A stretch of DNA of 42,930 nucleotides from Magnetococcales bacterium (GTDB taxonomy: Bacteria; Pseudomonadota; Magnetococcia; Magnetococcales; UBA8363). The translations under genes were made by a program, and so were the position numbers. The stretch's first letter is position 1. Each line of letters opens with the position of its first letter. This document shows positions 18,285-27,290 of this stretch, piece by piece. The stretch covers positions 1-42,930 of the forward strand of contig JADFZF010000004.1 of the NCBI GenBank assembly GCA_015232645.1, given 5' to 3'. The notes under the pieces are model-generated. The model ran no database searches, was not told the DNA's origin, and saw nothing but the letters and a program-made list of their open reading frames with translations.

Positions 18285-21200
18285 ATGCCATGGATTGATG
18301 ACCAAGCGCGGACCGAGGCGCTGGATGTTACCCGTTCGTTTGTCGTCCAGGCGCCGGCGGGATCCGGGAAAACGGGATTGTTGACGCAAAGAATATTGGC
18401 GTTATTGGGGGAGGTTGGGGATCCGGAGGAGGTGGTGGCCATTACGTTCACCCGCAAGGCGGCTGCGGAAATGAAAGGACGGGTATTGCAGGCGTTGACG
18501 CAGGCCGATGGCGGCTGTCCCGAGGATTCATTTGGACAAAAAAATTGGCAGTTGGCCCGTCGGGTGCTGGAACGGGATCGGGAGCATCGCTGGGGTCTGC
18601 GGGACAATCCCAATCGTTTACGCATCATGACCATCGATGCCTTGTGTCACGCCATCGTGCGCCAATTGCCGGTATTGACCGAGTTGGGGGGGCGGGCAGA
18701 GTTGTCGGAATATCCCGATTTTTTATATCGGCAGGCGGCACGGGATACGTTGGATGTGTTTACCGTGCAACATCCATGGGCCTGGGCGGTGCAGCGGTTG
18801 TTCACACATCTGGACAATGATTGGGGCAGGATTGAATCCATGCTGGCCGAGTTGTTGGCGCACAGGGATCAATGGTTGCGGCATGTGGCCACAGGCGACG
18901 ACAGCACGCTGCGACAGAGGATGGACCAAACCCTTCGAGCCTGGATCGGCATGGAGTTGAAGGCCTTGCATGCCTTTTTCCCGGAGGGTGTCTGGCCCGA
19001 GGTTGGGGCCATCATGGATTTTTCTGGACGGATGAAGTCGTCCGGTACCGGATCGGCCTCCCCCTGGATCGGGCGGATGGCCCCCCCCGGGTTCGATGGC
19101 GTCGATGTGGCGTTATGGCATGAACTGGCAGCCACCCTGTTGACCAGTGAGGGAATGTGGCGCAGACGCTGGGATGTGAAGACCGGTTTTCCTCCCAGGT
19201 CAAAGGCGGGCTCCAAACAGGAAGGGGAGCAATGGGAAACCATGAAACAACGGGTTGCGGCGTTGGTGGCGCAACTTGAAGGTCAGGAAGAGACCCGTGA
19301 TTCATTGCATCGGGTGCGGCACCTGCCTTTGGATCCCTATTCTCAGGAACAGTGGGAAATATTGCAGGCGTTGCTGATGTTGCTCAAAGTGGCGGCGGGG
19401 CATCTGATGGTCGGGTTTGCCGAGCATGAATCGGTGGATCATGGAGAAGTGACCCGCCGGGCCATCATGGCATTGGGGTCGGTCGATGCCCCTTCCGATC
19501 TGGCATTGCGTTTGGATCATCGTCTGCGCCATCTCCTGGTGGACGAATTCCAGGACACGTCGCGGGTGCAGTTTGAATTGTTGCAGCGGTTGGTATCGGG
19601 GTGGGAACCGGGTGGAGGAAATACCGTATTTCTGGTCGGCGATCCCATGCAATCGATCTATCGTTTTCGTGAAGCGGAGGTGGCGCTGTTTTTACAGGTC
19701 CAACAGCAGGGGATCGGTACGGTGCTGACCGAGTCCCTGTTTTTGGAGGTCAATTTTCGGTCTGTCCCGGGCATTGTCGCGTGGGTGAACGATACCATGC
19801 CGTTGGTGTTTCCCCGGGTACCGCGACCGGAGACGGGGGCGATACCCTATAAGGCTTCCAGTTCTTCTCGGAAGGTCAGCCAGGACAGAGCGGTGGAGTT
19901 GCATGCATGCCTCGACCGCGACCTGGAAGCGCAACAGGCGATCGCCTTGGCGGCGGCAGCCCGAAAGGCCGGTGCCAGCGTCTGCATCCTGGCACGGGCC
20001 AGGAGTCATCTGACCCATATATTAAACGGTTTGCATGAGAAAAAATTACGCTTTCAGGCGGTGGAATTGTATCCCTTGGCCGGGCTGCCGGTCATTCAGG
20101 ATTTGCTGGCCTTGACGCGAGCCTTGATTCACCCGGCTGACCGCATTGCCTGGCTGGCCATTTTGAGGGCCCCCTGGTGCGGGTTGTCGCTTGCTGATCT
20201 TGATGTCCTGGGACGATGGAATCCTGACGTTGATATGCGCGAGGTGATCAATCATCCTGGGGTGGATTCCTGTTTATCGACATCGGGCCGGATCGTTTTG
20301 TCACGGGTCCGTCCGGTTTTGAATCGAGCATGGCTGGAACGGGGGCGATGGGAGCCGTTTCCAGGACCTGGATCGTTGCGGCGTTGGGTGGAGGCGACCT
20401 GGAGGCAATTGGGAGGAGCTGCCACCCTGCCAAGCATCGGACATCTGGAGAGTGTGGAGCAATTTTTCGCCCTCCTGGAAAAGTTGGAAGTTCAGGGGGA
20501 ACCGTTGGACATCGATACGTTGTCGGACCGGGTATCGACCCTCTATTCGGGTACGGATCCGGACGCCGATCCTGAACTGGTGTTGATGACCATCCACAAG
20601 GCCAAAGGGTTGGAATTTGATTGTGTCATCATTCCCGGCCTGGATCGGGCCCCACGCTTCGACGAAAAGCGGTTATTATTATGGACCGACCCCCCCCTTC
20701 AGAACGAAGAGAATTCCGATGGAGAGGGTTTGGCTCCGCTTCTGGCTCCCATAGGACGTCTGGATGGCGATGAAGAGGATCCAATCTACCAGTTGGTGCG
20801 GCAAATGGATCGGGAAAAATCACGTCATGAGGTGAGTCGGTTGTTGTACGTTGCGGTCACCCGGGCCAAGCGGCAGCTTCATCTTCTGGGTCTGACCCAG
20901 GAGGAGGGGAGCAAACCGGCCAATGGATCTTTTCTGGCAGCGGTCTGGCCGGCGGTTCAGGAAGCCTTTACTCAGGGGAATCAGACCGATTATGGCTCCA
21001 AAGCGTCGCCGCCGCGGAGGGACAGGGTTGGTCTGCGTCTCCACCATGCTTGGCAGATGCCGCCCTTACCTCCCACAGTGGTCGCCGCCCCCATCCGGGC
21101 GGTCGAAGCGGAAGATCCCATCGTTTTTGATTGGGTTGGTCATGAATCCCGACTGTTGGGAACCGTTATGCATCGTTTTCTTGCGCTCATCGCCTCGGAG

Positions 21201-21686
21201 GGGGTGGCGGCGTGGTCCCTCAACCGAATCGAGGGCAGTCGAAAGCTGTTTCGGCGCCATTTGCAGGAGGTTGGTATGTCGCAACGATCCATCGAGGGAG
21301 CGCAGAAGCTTTTGGTTCGGGGATTGGGGGCAGCGGTCAGTTCAGGAGTTGGCCGTTGGTTATTGGATGGTCGGCATCAAGATGCACAATCGGAATGGGG
21401 CTTGACGGGTGACATAAGTGAACGTATAGTAAGTGTCAGCATCGACCGATCCTTTGTGGATCGGAAGGGGGTGCGTTGGATCGTCGATTACAAGACCAGC
21501 CAGCATGAGGGTGGAGACCGGGACGAATTTTTGGCCAATGAAAGAGTTCGCTATCGACAACAGTTGCACCTCTACGCCCGATTGGTCAGCGCCATGGAAG
21601 ATCGTCCCATTCATCTGGGACTCTATTTTCCGCTGATGGATGCCTGGTTGGCATGGCCATGGGAAGGGAGTCATGCCGGAGAATGA
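18285..21686 (+). CDS. AddA-like UvrD/Rep-family helicase-nuclease
   Basis: The 1133-residue product is a superfamily 1 helicase of the AddA/RecB type that would process DNA ends for recombination with its AddB-like partner. Helicase motifs appear in order: Walker A QAPAGSGKT (residues 22-30), ITFTRKAAAEM, the DEAD-like VDEFQDTSRVQ, GDPMQSIYRFR, the VNFRS motif, TIHKAKGLEF and the motif VI YVAVTRAKRQL. The C-terminal RecB-like nuclease shows VDYKTS. ATG 18285 is chosen because GAGGAG lies seven bases upstream; a GTG at 18270 would add five residues. It converges on cheV with a 15-base gap. Confidence 0.9.
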   Translation: MPWIDDQARTEALDVTRSFVVQAPAGSGKTGLLTQRILALLGEVGDPEEVVAITFTRKAAAEMKGRVLQALTQADGGCPEDSFGQKNWQLARRVLERDREHRWGLRDNPNRLRIMTIDALCHAIVRQLPVLTELGGRAELSEYPDFLYRQAARDTLDVFTVQHPWAWAVQRLFTHLDNDWGRIESMLAELLAHRDQWLRHVATGDDSTLRQRMDQTLRAWIGMELKALHAFFPEGVWPEVGAIMDFSGRMKSSGTGSASPWIGRMAPPGFDGVDVALWHELAATLLTSEGMWRRRWDVKTGFPPRSKAGSKQEGEQWETMKQRVAALVAQLEGQEETRDSLHRVRHLPLDPYSQEQWEILQALLMLLKVAAGHLMVGFAEHESVDHGEVTRRAIMALGSVDAPSDLALRLDHRLRHLLVDEFQDTSRVQFELLQRLVSGWEPGGGNTVFLVGDPMQSIYRFREAEVALFLQVQQQGIGTVLTESLFLEVNFRSVPGIVAWVNDTMPLVFPRVPRPETGAIPYKASSSSRKVSQDRAVELHACLDRDLEAQQAIALAAAARKAGASVCILARARSHLTHILNGLHEKKLRFQAVELYPLAGLPVIQDLLALTRALIHPADRIAWLAILRAPWCGLSLADLDVLGRWNPDVDMREVINHPGVDSCLSTSGRIVLSRVRPVLNRAWLERGRWEPFPGPGSLRRWVEATWRQLGGAATLPSIGHLESVEQFFALLEKLEVQGEPLDIDTLSDRVSTLYSGTDPDADPELVLMTIHKAKGLEFDCVIIPGLDRAPRFDEKRLLLWTDPPLQNEENSDGEGLAPLLAPIGRLDGDEEDPIYQLVRQMDREKSRHEVSRLLYVAVTRAKRQLHLLGLTQEEGSKPANGSFLAAVWPAVQEAFTQGNQTDYGSKASPPRRDRVGLRLHHAWQMPPLPPTVVAAPIRAVEAEDPIVFDWVGHESRLLGTVMHRFLALIASEGVAAWSLNRIEGSRKLFRRHLQEVGMSQRSIEGAQKLLVRGLGAAVSSGVGRWLLDGRHQDAQSEWGLTGDISERIVSVSIDRSFVDRKGVRWIVDYKTSQHEGGDRDEFLANERVRYRQQLHLYARLVSAMEDRPIHLGLYFPLMDAWLAWPWEGSHAGE

Positions 21687-21701
21687 TTGGCTCAGGAGGA
21701 T

Positions 21702-22640
21702 TCATGAGTCAGATTTTTCCAGCCATTTCAACACCAGAGTGGCAATGGAATTGGCCTGATATTTGGGGATGAAGTCGTCGGCCCCCATCTCGATGGCCTT
21801 GAGGCGGTTGGATTCGTTGCTCATGGAGCTGTGCAGGGCGATGGGGATGGATGAAAGACGGGTATCTGTCTGTTTTTTCAACGATTTAGCGAAGGTGAAG
21901 CCATCCATGCCCGGCATTTCGATATCGGAAATGATCAAACCGTAGGGTGGTGAGGATTGCGATTCATAAATTTGCATGATATGCGCAAATGCGGCGGTTG
22001 CGGAATCGAACGATTCAAAAGGTGCCCCCAGTTGTTGCAAAGTTTTTTCAATCTGATTACGGGCTGATTTGGAATCGTCGGCAAGGAGAATTTTGAAGCG
22101 GGATATGTCCACCTGGCGTCCCTTGGCGAGGATATCATCGGCGATGATATCGTCGGCGCCTATGATTTCACTCAATATTTTTTCAATATCCAAAATTTGA
22201 ATGGCATCGCCATTTTTTTCATAGGTCAGGGCGGTGAGGTAGGCCGATTCCTGAAATGAACTTCCCGGGCTTTTGATATCCTGCCAGCTCCGGGTGATGA
22301 GTTTATTGGGTTGGCTCACCAGGAGTCCCTGGATCATGCCGCTGTATTCGCAAACGATGATATAGCTGAGTTCTTTGGAATAATTGACGGGTTGCATGTT
22401 GAGGGCGATACTGATATCGATGACGGTGACGACCTTGCCGCGAAAATCGATGGCGCCGACGATGGCGGGGCTTGTTTGCGGGATCTGAGTGACTTCCTTG
22501 GGCGTCTCGATCACTTCGATGATTTTGAAGACATTGATGCCATATTGTTGTTTGTCGGTTAAAAAGAATGTGAGCATTTCCATCTGGTTTGAAAACGCAA
22601 GGTTCGCCCTTTGGGAAATTTCATCCAGCATATTTTCCAT
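21702..22640 (-). CDS. cheV: Chemotaxis coupling protein CheV (CheW-REC)
   Basis: CheV couples chemoreceptors to CheA like CheW but adds a phosphorylatable receiver that tunes adaptation. The 312-residue product has a CheW-like domain at about residues 20-165 (YGINVFKIIEVIE, GAIDFRGKVVTVIDI) and a receiver domain at about 182-310. The receiver has the acidic pair D188-D189, the phosphoacceptor D239 (LIISDIEMPGMDG) and K293 (FIPKY). GAGGGA lies upstream of ATG 22640. No other chemotaxis gene is adjacent except cheR about 3.7 kb away. The domain architecture is unambiguous. Confidence 0.93.
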   Translation of the reverse strand: MENMLDEISQRANLAFSNQMEMLTFFLTDKQQYGINVFKIIEVIETPKEVTQIPQTSPAIVGAIDFRGKVVTVIDISIALNMQPVNYSKELSYIIVCEYSGMIQGLLVSQPNKLITRSWQDIKSPGSSFQESAYLTALTYEKNGDAIQILDIEKILSEIIGADDIIADDILAKGRQVDISRFKILLADDSKSARNQIEKTLQQLGAPFESFDSATAAFAHIMQIYESQSSPPYGLIISDIEMPGMDGFTFAKSLKKQTDTRLSSIPIALHSSMSNESNRLKAIEMGADDFIPKYQANSIATLVLKWLEKSDS

Positions 22641-22850
22641 CGTGTTCCCTCACTTTGTGTGATGTGTATGGCGTGTATCCAAGGGTCGGAGAAGGGGAGC
22701 GAGGGTATTACGCAGCCCCGGCTCCGATGGTCAGGGTGTATGCATAGGACTGCATCCGACTGTTGATGGCATCCAAGTGCGTTGGCGATCGGCGACGGGT
22801 TTGTCGAGTTTATATTGGCATTTTAGCATAATAGTCACAAGTAATACAGT

Positions 22851-23525
22851 TTATCTCAGAGTCACGGAGGACAAGGAGGAGAGGTCGTGCCATAGGCCGT
22901 GGGCACCAGGGAGATGGGGGAGGATGAGGAGAATGGCCAGGTAGACGCCGATGGTCGGGATCGGGTCGGAGCTTTTAAGTTTGAGAGCGCTCCCCAGGGA
23001 ATGGCGGATGCCAGAGAGGCCAAGCAGATTGAAGCTGGTGATTTCGTCGAGGAGCAGATGAAGCAGGTAGCCGAGGCCGAGGAAACAGCCGCCCAGCCAG
23101 GCCAGGCGATCGGACCAGGCCAGCGAGTGATACAGCAGCAGGACGGTGATCAAACCTCCCAGTGCTGCCGCCGGAATGGAATGAAAGATACCTCGATGGG
23201 TCGTCAGGCGGGTGATGAGGGCGAAGACGGTCAATTTGCAGAAGAGAAAGCAGCCTGACCAGAGGGCGACGAGTTCCAGGGAGTTGTAATGGCTGGTTTG
23301 ACTGAACATGACCAGGGAGGCGATGATCATGGCCGCCAGGGTCATTCCAAAGGCAAGCGGGGTCGAATGATCGGCGTCGATATCGGGCAGGATCCCTCCC
23401 AAGGTGGTCAGGAAGAGACCGACGAGGAGGCCATGAGGTTCGATGAGGTGTCCCTGGAGCAAAGTGGTTCCCACCAGGCCTCCCAGAGTGGCCGAAGTGA
23501 TGAAATGCAACCGGAAACCGGCCAT
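22851..23525 (-). CDS. Membrane metal-dependent hydrolase, DUF457/YdjM family
   Basis: The 224-residue product is an integral membrane protein of the DUF457 (YdjM-like) metal-dependent hydrolase family; its substrate is unknown. Family-type polar motifs lie between five or six hydrophobic segments: LHFITSA at the N-terminus, GGILPDIDADHS near residue 45, the THRGIFHSIPAA segment near 110 and LHLLLDEITSFN near 160. AAGGA lies six bases upstream of ATG 23525; the longer frame to 23633 would run into the previous gene. It follows the Memo/AMMECR1 gene after 14 bases, so the two share an operon, although no functional link is known. Confidence 0.85.
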   Translation of the reverse strand: MAGFRLHFITSATLGGLVGTTLLQGHLIEPHGLLVGLFLTTLGGILPDIDADHSTPLAFGMTLAAMIIASLVMFSQTSHYNSLELVALWSGCFLFCKLTVFALITRLTTHRGIFHSIPAAALGGLITVLLLYHSLAWSDRLAWLGGCFLGLGYLLHLLLDEITSFNLLGLSGIRHSLGSALKLKSSDPIPTIGVYLAILLILPHLPGAHGLWHDLSSLSSVTLR

Positions 23526-23539
23526 GATTATCCTTTCCG

Positions 23540-24952
23540 TTACTCTTTGGATTCTTTGATTTTGGTGACCGTATAGACCTGGATACCGGGATGACGTTGC
23601 CAGCATTGGCCATCCAGACCCGCCTTCTGGCATAAATTGGTCAAAAATGTAATTTTGTCAGGTAGTTGTTCCCACACCTGGGGGAGAAAAGTGGCGCGTC
23701 TGTTTCCCAGGGACAGGATGACGCCATGGATGCCCGGTTTGAGTTGGTTGAGGAGATCCTGAGTTCCCTGGTAGGGCATGGGAACCGCAGGGGTCAGGAT
23801 GGAAACTTCCAGCAGGACCTCATCCAACTCCTGACGCAGGAGAGGTCGAAACCGGGGATCGTGGACAGCGGCGGCCTGGGCATTCTCCAGCAGGTCATCC
23901 AGCAGGGTTCGATGGGCCTCCAGGGAACCGATACACCCACGCAATCGTCCTTTTTTGGTCAATGTGACAAAGCAGGCCCCGGTCTGCGACAACGGTGGGA
24001 AATCCTGCTGCAGTTGTTTTCGGTCGATGGAGGTGGAGTTTCCCTCGAGGAAATGCTCCAGGTGGGTCCGGGCCAGTCCCGGAAGGAGTTCCAGCCGGAA
24101 GGGACTGGAAACGGGGGGAGAGTCCGATGTTTCGGGAGGTCGATCCGAGGTTTGGGTGGGTGGATGAAAGACGTAACTGGCGTAACCGACGACCCGGTTT
24201 TTATCCCCGGCGGTATCACCGGAGTTGCGATAGTCGACGAGGCTGGAATGCCATCGGTGACGTCGGCTTAATTCCAACAGGGCGGAGATGCCCTTATTGC
24301 CGCAAGCTTCGCATTTTTCCAGGGATTTGGGATCGCCGGAAGCGATGGCGGAGTGACATTGGGCATCCAGATGCCGAGCCTGGTCGTAAGGAAAATAATG
24401 GGACAGATCCGAAGAGATGATCAACAGGTCCTGGGGATGCCAAACCTGGGTCAGGATATCGGCCAGGTGTCCACCGCTGATGTCACCGTAGATCATGGGA
24501 ACCAGGTTAAAATTTTTCAGGGTTTCCTGGAGGAAGGGCAGCTGGACCTCCAGGGAGTGTTCATGGTGGTGTGCAGCGGCATCGGTGCTGACGTCGGGAA
24601 GCCTGGCCAGGTGGTCCACGGTTTCCTGATGGATGGGAACCAATCCCAACGGGGTGGCATAGGCGGAATAGTGGCCGACCGAAATACCCTCCTGATAGGC
24701 TCTGTGGGAGGGGGCGAGGATGAAAACTCTCTGGGGGCGCAGGGGGGGAGCGGGTTTGAGGTGGCGGAATCCGTGGGCAGCGGTCAGACCCGAATAGATG
24801 TAACCGGCGTGGGGAACCACCAAAGCCACCGGGGGAAGTGTCTGGGGGGCCTCGACCTGGCTGAGGAAATCTTGCACCATTTTTTTTAATGTTCCTGGAT
24901 CCTTGGGATAGAAGGTGCCAGCGACGGCGGGTTGTCTGACAGGTCGATCCAT
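23540..24952 (-). CDS. Fused AmmeMemoRadiSam protein B (Memo) and A (AMMECR1)
   Basis: The 470-residue product joins two domains usually encoded separately. Residues 1 to about 270 are Memo-like, related to LigB-type extradiol dioxygenases: QPAVAGTFYP at the start, PHAGYIYSG at 47-55, LAPSHRAY, the HHHEHSLEVQLPFLQ segment and CEACGNKG. Residues about 290-470 are AMMECR1-like, with ACFVTLTKKGRLRGCIGSLE and HDPRFRPL. A proline/serine-rich linker joins them. The third member of this gene set, a radical SAM protein, is not in the window. ATG 24952 (GGAG about eight bases upstream) gives the typical Memo start. The biochemical role remains unproven. Confidence 0.9.
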   Translation of the reverse strand: MDRPVRQPAVAGTFYPKDPGTLKKMVQDFLSQVEAPQTLPPVALVVPHAGYIYSGLTAAHGFRHLKPAPPLRPQRVFILAPSHRAYQEGISVGHYSAYATPLGLVPIHQETVDHLARLPDVSTDAAAHHHEHSLEVQLPFLQETLKNFNLVPMIYGDISGGHLADILTQVWHPQDLLIISSDLSHYFPYDQARHLDAQCHSAIASGDPKSLEKCEACGNKGISALLELSRRHRWHSSLVDYRNSGDTAGDKNRVVGYASYVFHPPTQTSDRPPETSDSPPVSSPFRLELLPGLARTHLEHFLEGNSTSIDRKQLQQDFPPLSQTGACFVTLTKKGRLRGCIGSLEAHRTLLDDLLENAQAAAVHDPRFRPLLRQELDEVLLEVSILTPAVPMPYQGTQDLLNQLKPGIHGVILSLGNRRATFLPQVWEQLPDKITFLTNLCQKAGLDGQCWQRHPGIQVYTVTKIKESKE

Positions 24953-25277
24953 GATGGTTACTCCATGATCCAGGTCTCGGGGAATGCGGCCTTCACGGTC
25001 CGTGAGGGCAGGGGATCGGTGGTCATGCGGTATCCCATGCAAGTGGCGTGCAACCAAATCAATGGTCACCGCCCAAGCCTTCCAGAAAGAAAATTGCGCA
25101 TGGGGCTGCAAAGGTGGGGTCGAAATTTAACATCAAGGAGCAGGTTGGATGGTGATTTTATTCATGATTGGAATGGGCCCAAGGATCAACCTCGTGTGCG
25201 GCAACCCGGGAGCGGTCTAATTTTCGGTTGGCGATGGGAGCGAGAGGAAATTGAAAACGATCTGATAGACGCTGATA

Positions 25278-25409
25278 TTGTTGTTAAATCTTTGGGAGAT
25301 CGCGCACCGGACCCAAATCGATGTCGGCCGGCTGGAAACGGCCAGGGATCAGATTGCTGATGACCAGGCCGCACGAACCGCTTTGAGCACCATCCGGAAA
25401 CGTTTATAA
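25278..25409 (+). pseudogene. Short coding-like frame, possible gene remnant
   Basis: A 43-codon frame from TTG 25278 reads as a helical, charged peptide with RTQIDVGRLETARDQIADDQ followed by AARTALSTIRKRL and TAA. Such amphipathic composition suggests the 3' end of a gene, but two stop codons lie just upstream in frame and no family is recognised. The MITE-like element begins three bases after the stop. It may be chance. Confidence 0.2.
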
Positions 25410-25411
25410 TC

Positions 25412-25590
25412 CTACTTTGTCACATTCATTAATTAAAATGGATGGCCAATTATTTATTGATATATGAAAATATTGAAGGAAGAAATGGGTCTGGGGACAA
25501 TCCCCCGGACCCATTTCTTCCTTCAATATTTATTCTATAGATCAGTACACTGTCAATGGTTGGCTCAAGTTAATGTATGTAACAAAGTAG
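25412..25590. repeat. MITE-like palindromic element, short copy
   Basis: The 179-bp element has terminal inverted repeats: CTACTTTGTCACATTCATTAA at the left end matches the reverse complement of the right end, TTAATGTATGTAACAAAGTAG, with two mismatches in 21. The centre is a near-perfect hairpin of about 28 bp (ATTGAAGGAAGAAATGGGTC pairing with the GGACCCATTTCTTCCTTCAA side around 25472-25531). The right half, ATAGATCAGTACACTGTCAATGGTTGGCTCA in pieces, recurs at 28590-28646, and the left terminus recurs at 42895. No open reading frame is inside. It looks like a non-autonomous mobile repeat. Confidence 0.75.
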
Positions 25591-25824
25591 AACCAAGGAT
25601 CTCCCTTCATGCTTTGGTCGCATACGTGGGGAAGAATTCCATCTCCTTCCGGATGCTGGAGGGTATCAAAACGATTGTTTGTTGGTCATCATGCAACGGA
25701 TCAACAGGTTGGGGAGGATGACGTCGTGGCCTCCTTCGAAAGGTTTCTTCTTGAATGTTCTCCACCAGGAGTCGGAGATTGAAATGATTTGTCTGCGTTT
25801 GCAGGCAAGGATCTTTTGCTGGCC

Positions 25825-25914
25825 ATGGATGACTGGCTCAAAAATAACGGGTTCAATGGCGCTTGGGCATTTCGGGAACTCATCCTGACAGAAATTAAAG
25901 AAGGCCACGGATGA
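25825..25914 (+). pseudogene. Tail of a frame with in-frame stop, possible decayed gene
   Basis: The open frame reads MDDWLKNNGFNGAWAFRELI and ends EGHG. The same frame continues upstream to about 25690 as coding-like sequence (for example QVGEDDVVASFERFLLECSP) but is interrupted by a TGA at 25780-25782. The stop at 25912-25914 overlaps an ATG (ATGA) for a further 31-codon frame that ends at 26006. This layout looks like an eroded two-gene unit. No family is recognised. Confidence 0.25.
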
Positions 25915-25988
25915 CGTCTCAACCTGGCGATCTGAGTGGGACCAGCTATGTACTCAAATTCGGAATGAGCAATGAAACAGTCGAGTGG

Positions 25989-26016
25989 GTCATCGCCCCG
26001 GCTTGACCGGGGTGAC
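25989..26016. repeat. REP-like GC-rich palindrome
   Basis: GTCA at 25989-25992 pairs with TGAC at 26013-26016, and CCCCGG (25996-26001) pairs with CCGGGG (26007-26012) around a short CTTGA loop, with a three-base bulge on the left arm. The sequence resembles the common CCCCGGCTTGACCGGGG extragenic palindromes of proteobacteria. Only one copy is seen in the window. Confidence 0.5.
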
Positions 26017-26326
26017 AGTCGCATTCTGACATTTCATGGAGTCTTCCGGGACGCTCCAACCGGCGCCGCACGTTATCGTAAGCCATAGGATGAAACATCT
26101 CGATCTTCCCGGCAAGAATTTGCCTTGATGTCAAGAAGATTTTAACTGTAATTGCCCTGGGCTGAGTCATGGCCCACCTTGAAACTGGGGGGAGTTTTAC
26201 CTTACCATCTCCAAAGCGGGTCGAATGAAATCGGGCTGAAATAGATTGCTGCCGTGGGTTTCCCGCGTTTCTTCCCTTGAGAGAATGCAATGCGCAGGCG
26301 CTAACCCGGAATGTTACTGAAGACCG

Positions 26327-27205
26327 ATGGGACAAGATAATCCTTTTGTTGAGCCCAGGTACGGGCTATCGGACAAAGATTTCAACCGACTGGCCAAGTT
26401 TATCCAGTCCGAGTGTGGCATTCAAATGCCCTCCTCCAAGAAATCCTTGGTGACGGCCCGATTGCAAAAACGTTTGCGGCTGCTGAAAATGGATTCCTTT
26501 ACCGATTATGTCGATTGGGTATTGGATCCCAGCGCCGCAGGACAGGAATTAATCAATTTTATCGATATCATCACCACCAATAAAACCGATTTTTTTCGCG
26601 AACCCGGCCATTTTGAGTATATGACCAAGGAGGCGCTTCCCGATCTTTTGGTGAGGCATCAGGCAGGGCAACGTCGTCCGGTGCAGATATGGAGTGCCCC
26701 CTGTTCCACGGGTGAAGAACCCTACACCATGGCCATCGTCCTCCTTGAATTTGCCGAGAGCCGTCGATTGGCGTCCTACAAGGGGCAGATTTTGGGCACT
26801 GATCTGTCAACACGGGCGCTCAAACACGGCCAGAACGCCGTCTACGATATGGACAGGGTGGCGACCTTGCCCGTGGCCATCAAAAAAAAATACATGCTGC
26901 GCAGTCGCGATCAGGCGAATCCCAAGGTGCGGATGGGACCGGAATTGCGACAGATGGTCCGATTTCAGCACCTCAATTTCATGGATTCGTCGTATAACGT
27001 GTCGCAGTCGATGGATATCATCTTTTGTCGCAATTGTTTGATCTACTTTGACCGTCCCACCACCGAGGCCATCGTCAACAAATTATGCCGGCATCTGTCT
27101 CCGGGTGGGTATTTTTTTGTCGGCCACTCCGAGACGCTCAATAATCTCAAAGTACCTTTGGTGCAGGTGGCGCCGACGATTTACCAACGCCCAGAGAAAG
27201 GGTAG
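26327..27205 (+). CDS. cheR: Chemotaxis protein methyltransferase CheR
   Basis: CheR transfers methyl groups from S-adenosylmethionine to chemoreceptor glutamates. The 292-residue product has the helical N-terminal domain (FNRLAKFIQSECGIQMPSSK, ARLQKRLRLLKM), the ITTNKTDFFREPGHF segment at 82-96, the SAM-binding WSAPCSTGEEPYTMA at 122-136, GTDLSTRAL, DIIFCRNCLIYF at 230-241, and GHSET at 266-270. All are CheR signatures. The ribosome-binding site before ATG 26327 is weak. No receptor gene is adjacent; the functional partner in this window is cheV. Confidence 0.95.
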   Translation: MGQDNPFVEPRYGLSDKDFNRLAKFIQSECGIQMPSSKKSLVTARLQKRLRLLKMDSFTDYVDWVLDPSAAGQELINFIDIITTNKTDFFREPGHFEYMTKEALPDLLVRHQAGQRRPVQIWSAPCSTGEEPYTMAIVLLEFAESRRLASYKGQILGTDLSTRALKHGQNAVYDMDRVATLPVAIKKKYMLRSRDQANPKVRMGPELRQMVRFQHLNFMDSSYNVSQSMDIIFCRNCLIYFDRPTTEAIVNKLCRHLSPGGYFFVGHSETLNNLKVPLVQVAPTIYQRPEKG

Positions 27206-27290
27206 TCGCCTGTCCATTTCGCCAACCCTCTCGGGCCAGGACGGTTCCCATCCCTGGCCACCTCCGTGTCTTGGCAGTGGCAGCACCCGG

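Larger units (their letters stand above)
24953..26326. other. 1.37-kb region without intact genes: remnants, repeat, palindrome
   Basis: No intact protein of a recognisable family is seen here. The region holds a short plus-strand open frame that ends at 25409, three bases before a MITE-like element (25412-25590). It also holds a second decayed-looking plus-strand frame with one in-frame stop at 25780-25782 and a following 31-codon ORF. A REP-like palindrome lies at 25989-26016. The last 300 bases before cheR are AT-richer and probably carry its promoter, but no convincing -35/-10 pair was found. Confidence 0.6.

Noticed and set aside
24932-25360. 142-codon plus-strand frame antisense to the Memo start and beyond
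   Set aside because: It overlaps the start of the Memo/AMMECR1 gene on the opposite strand, has no family similarity, and its composition suggests chance.
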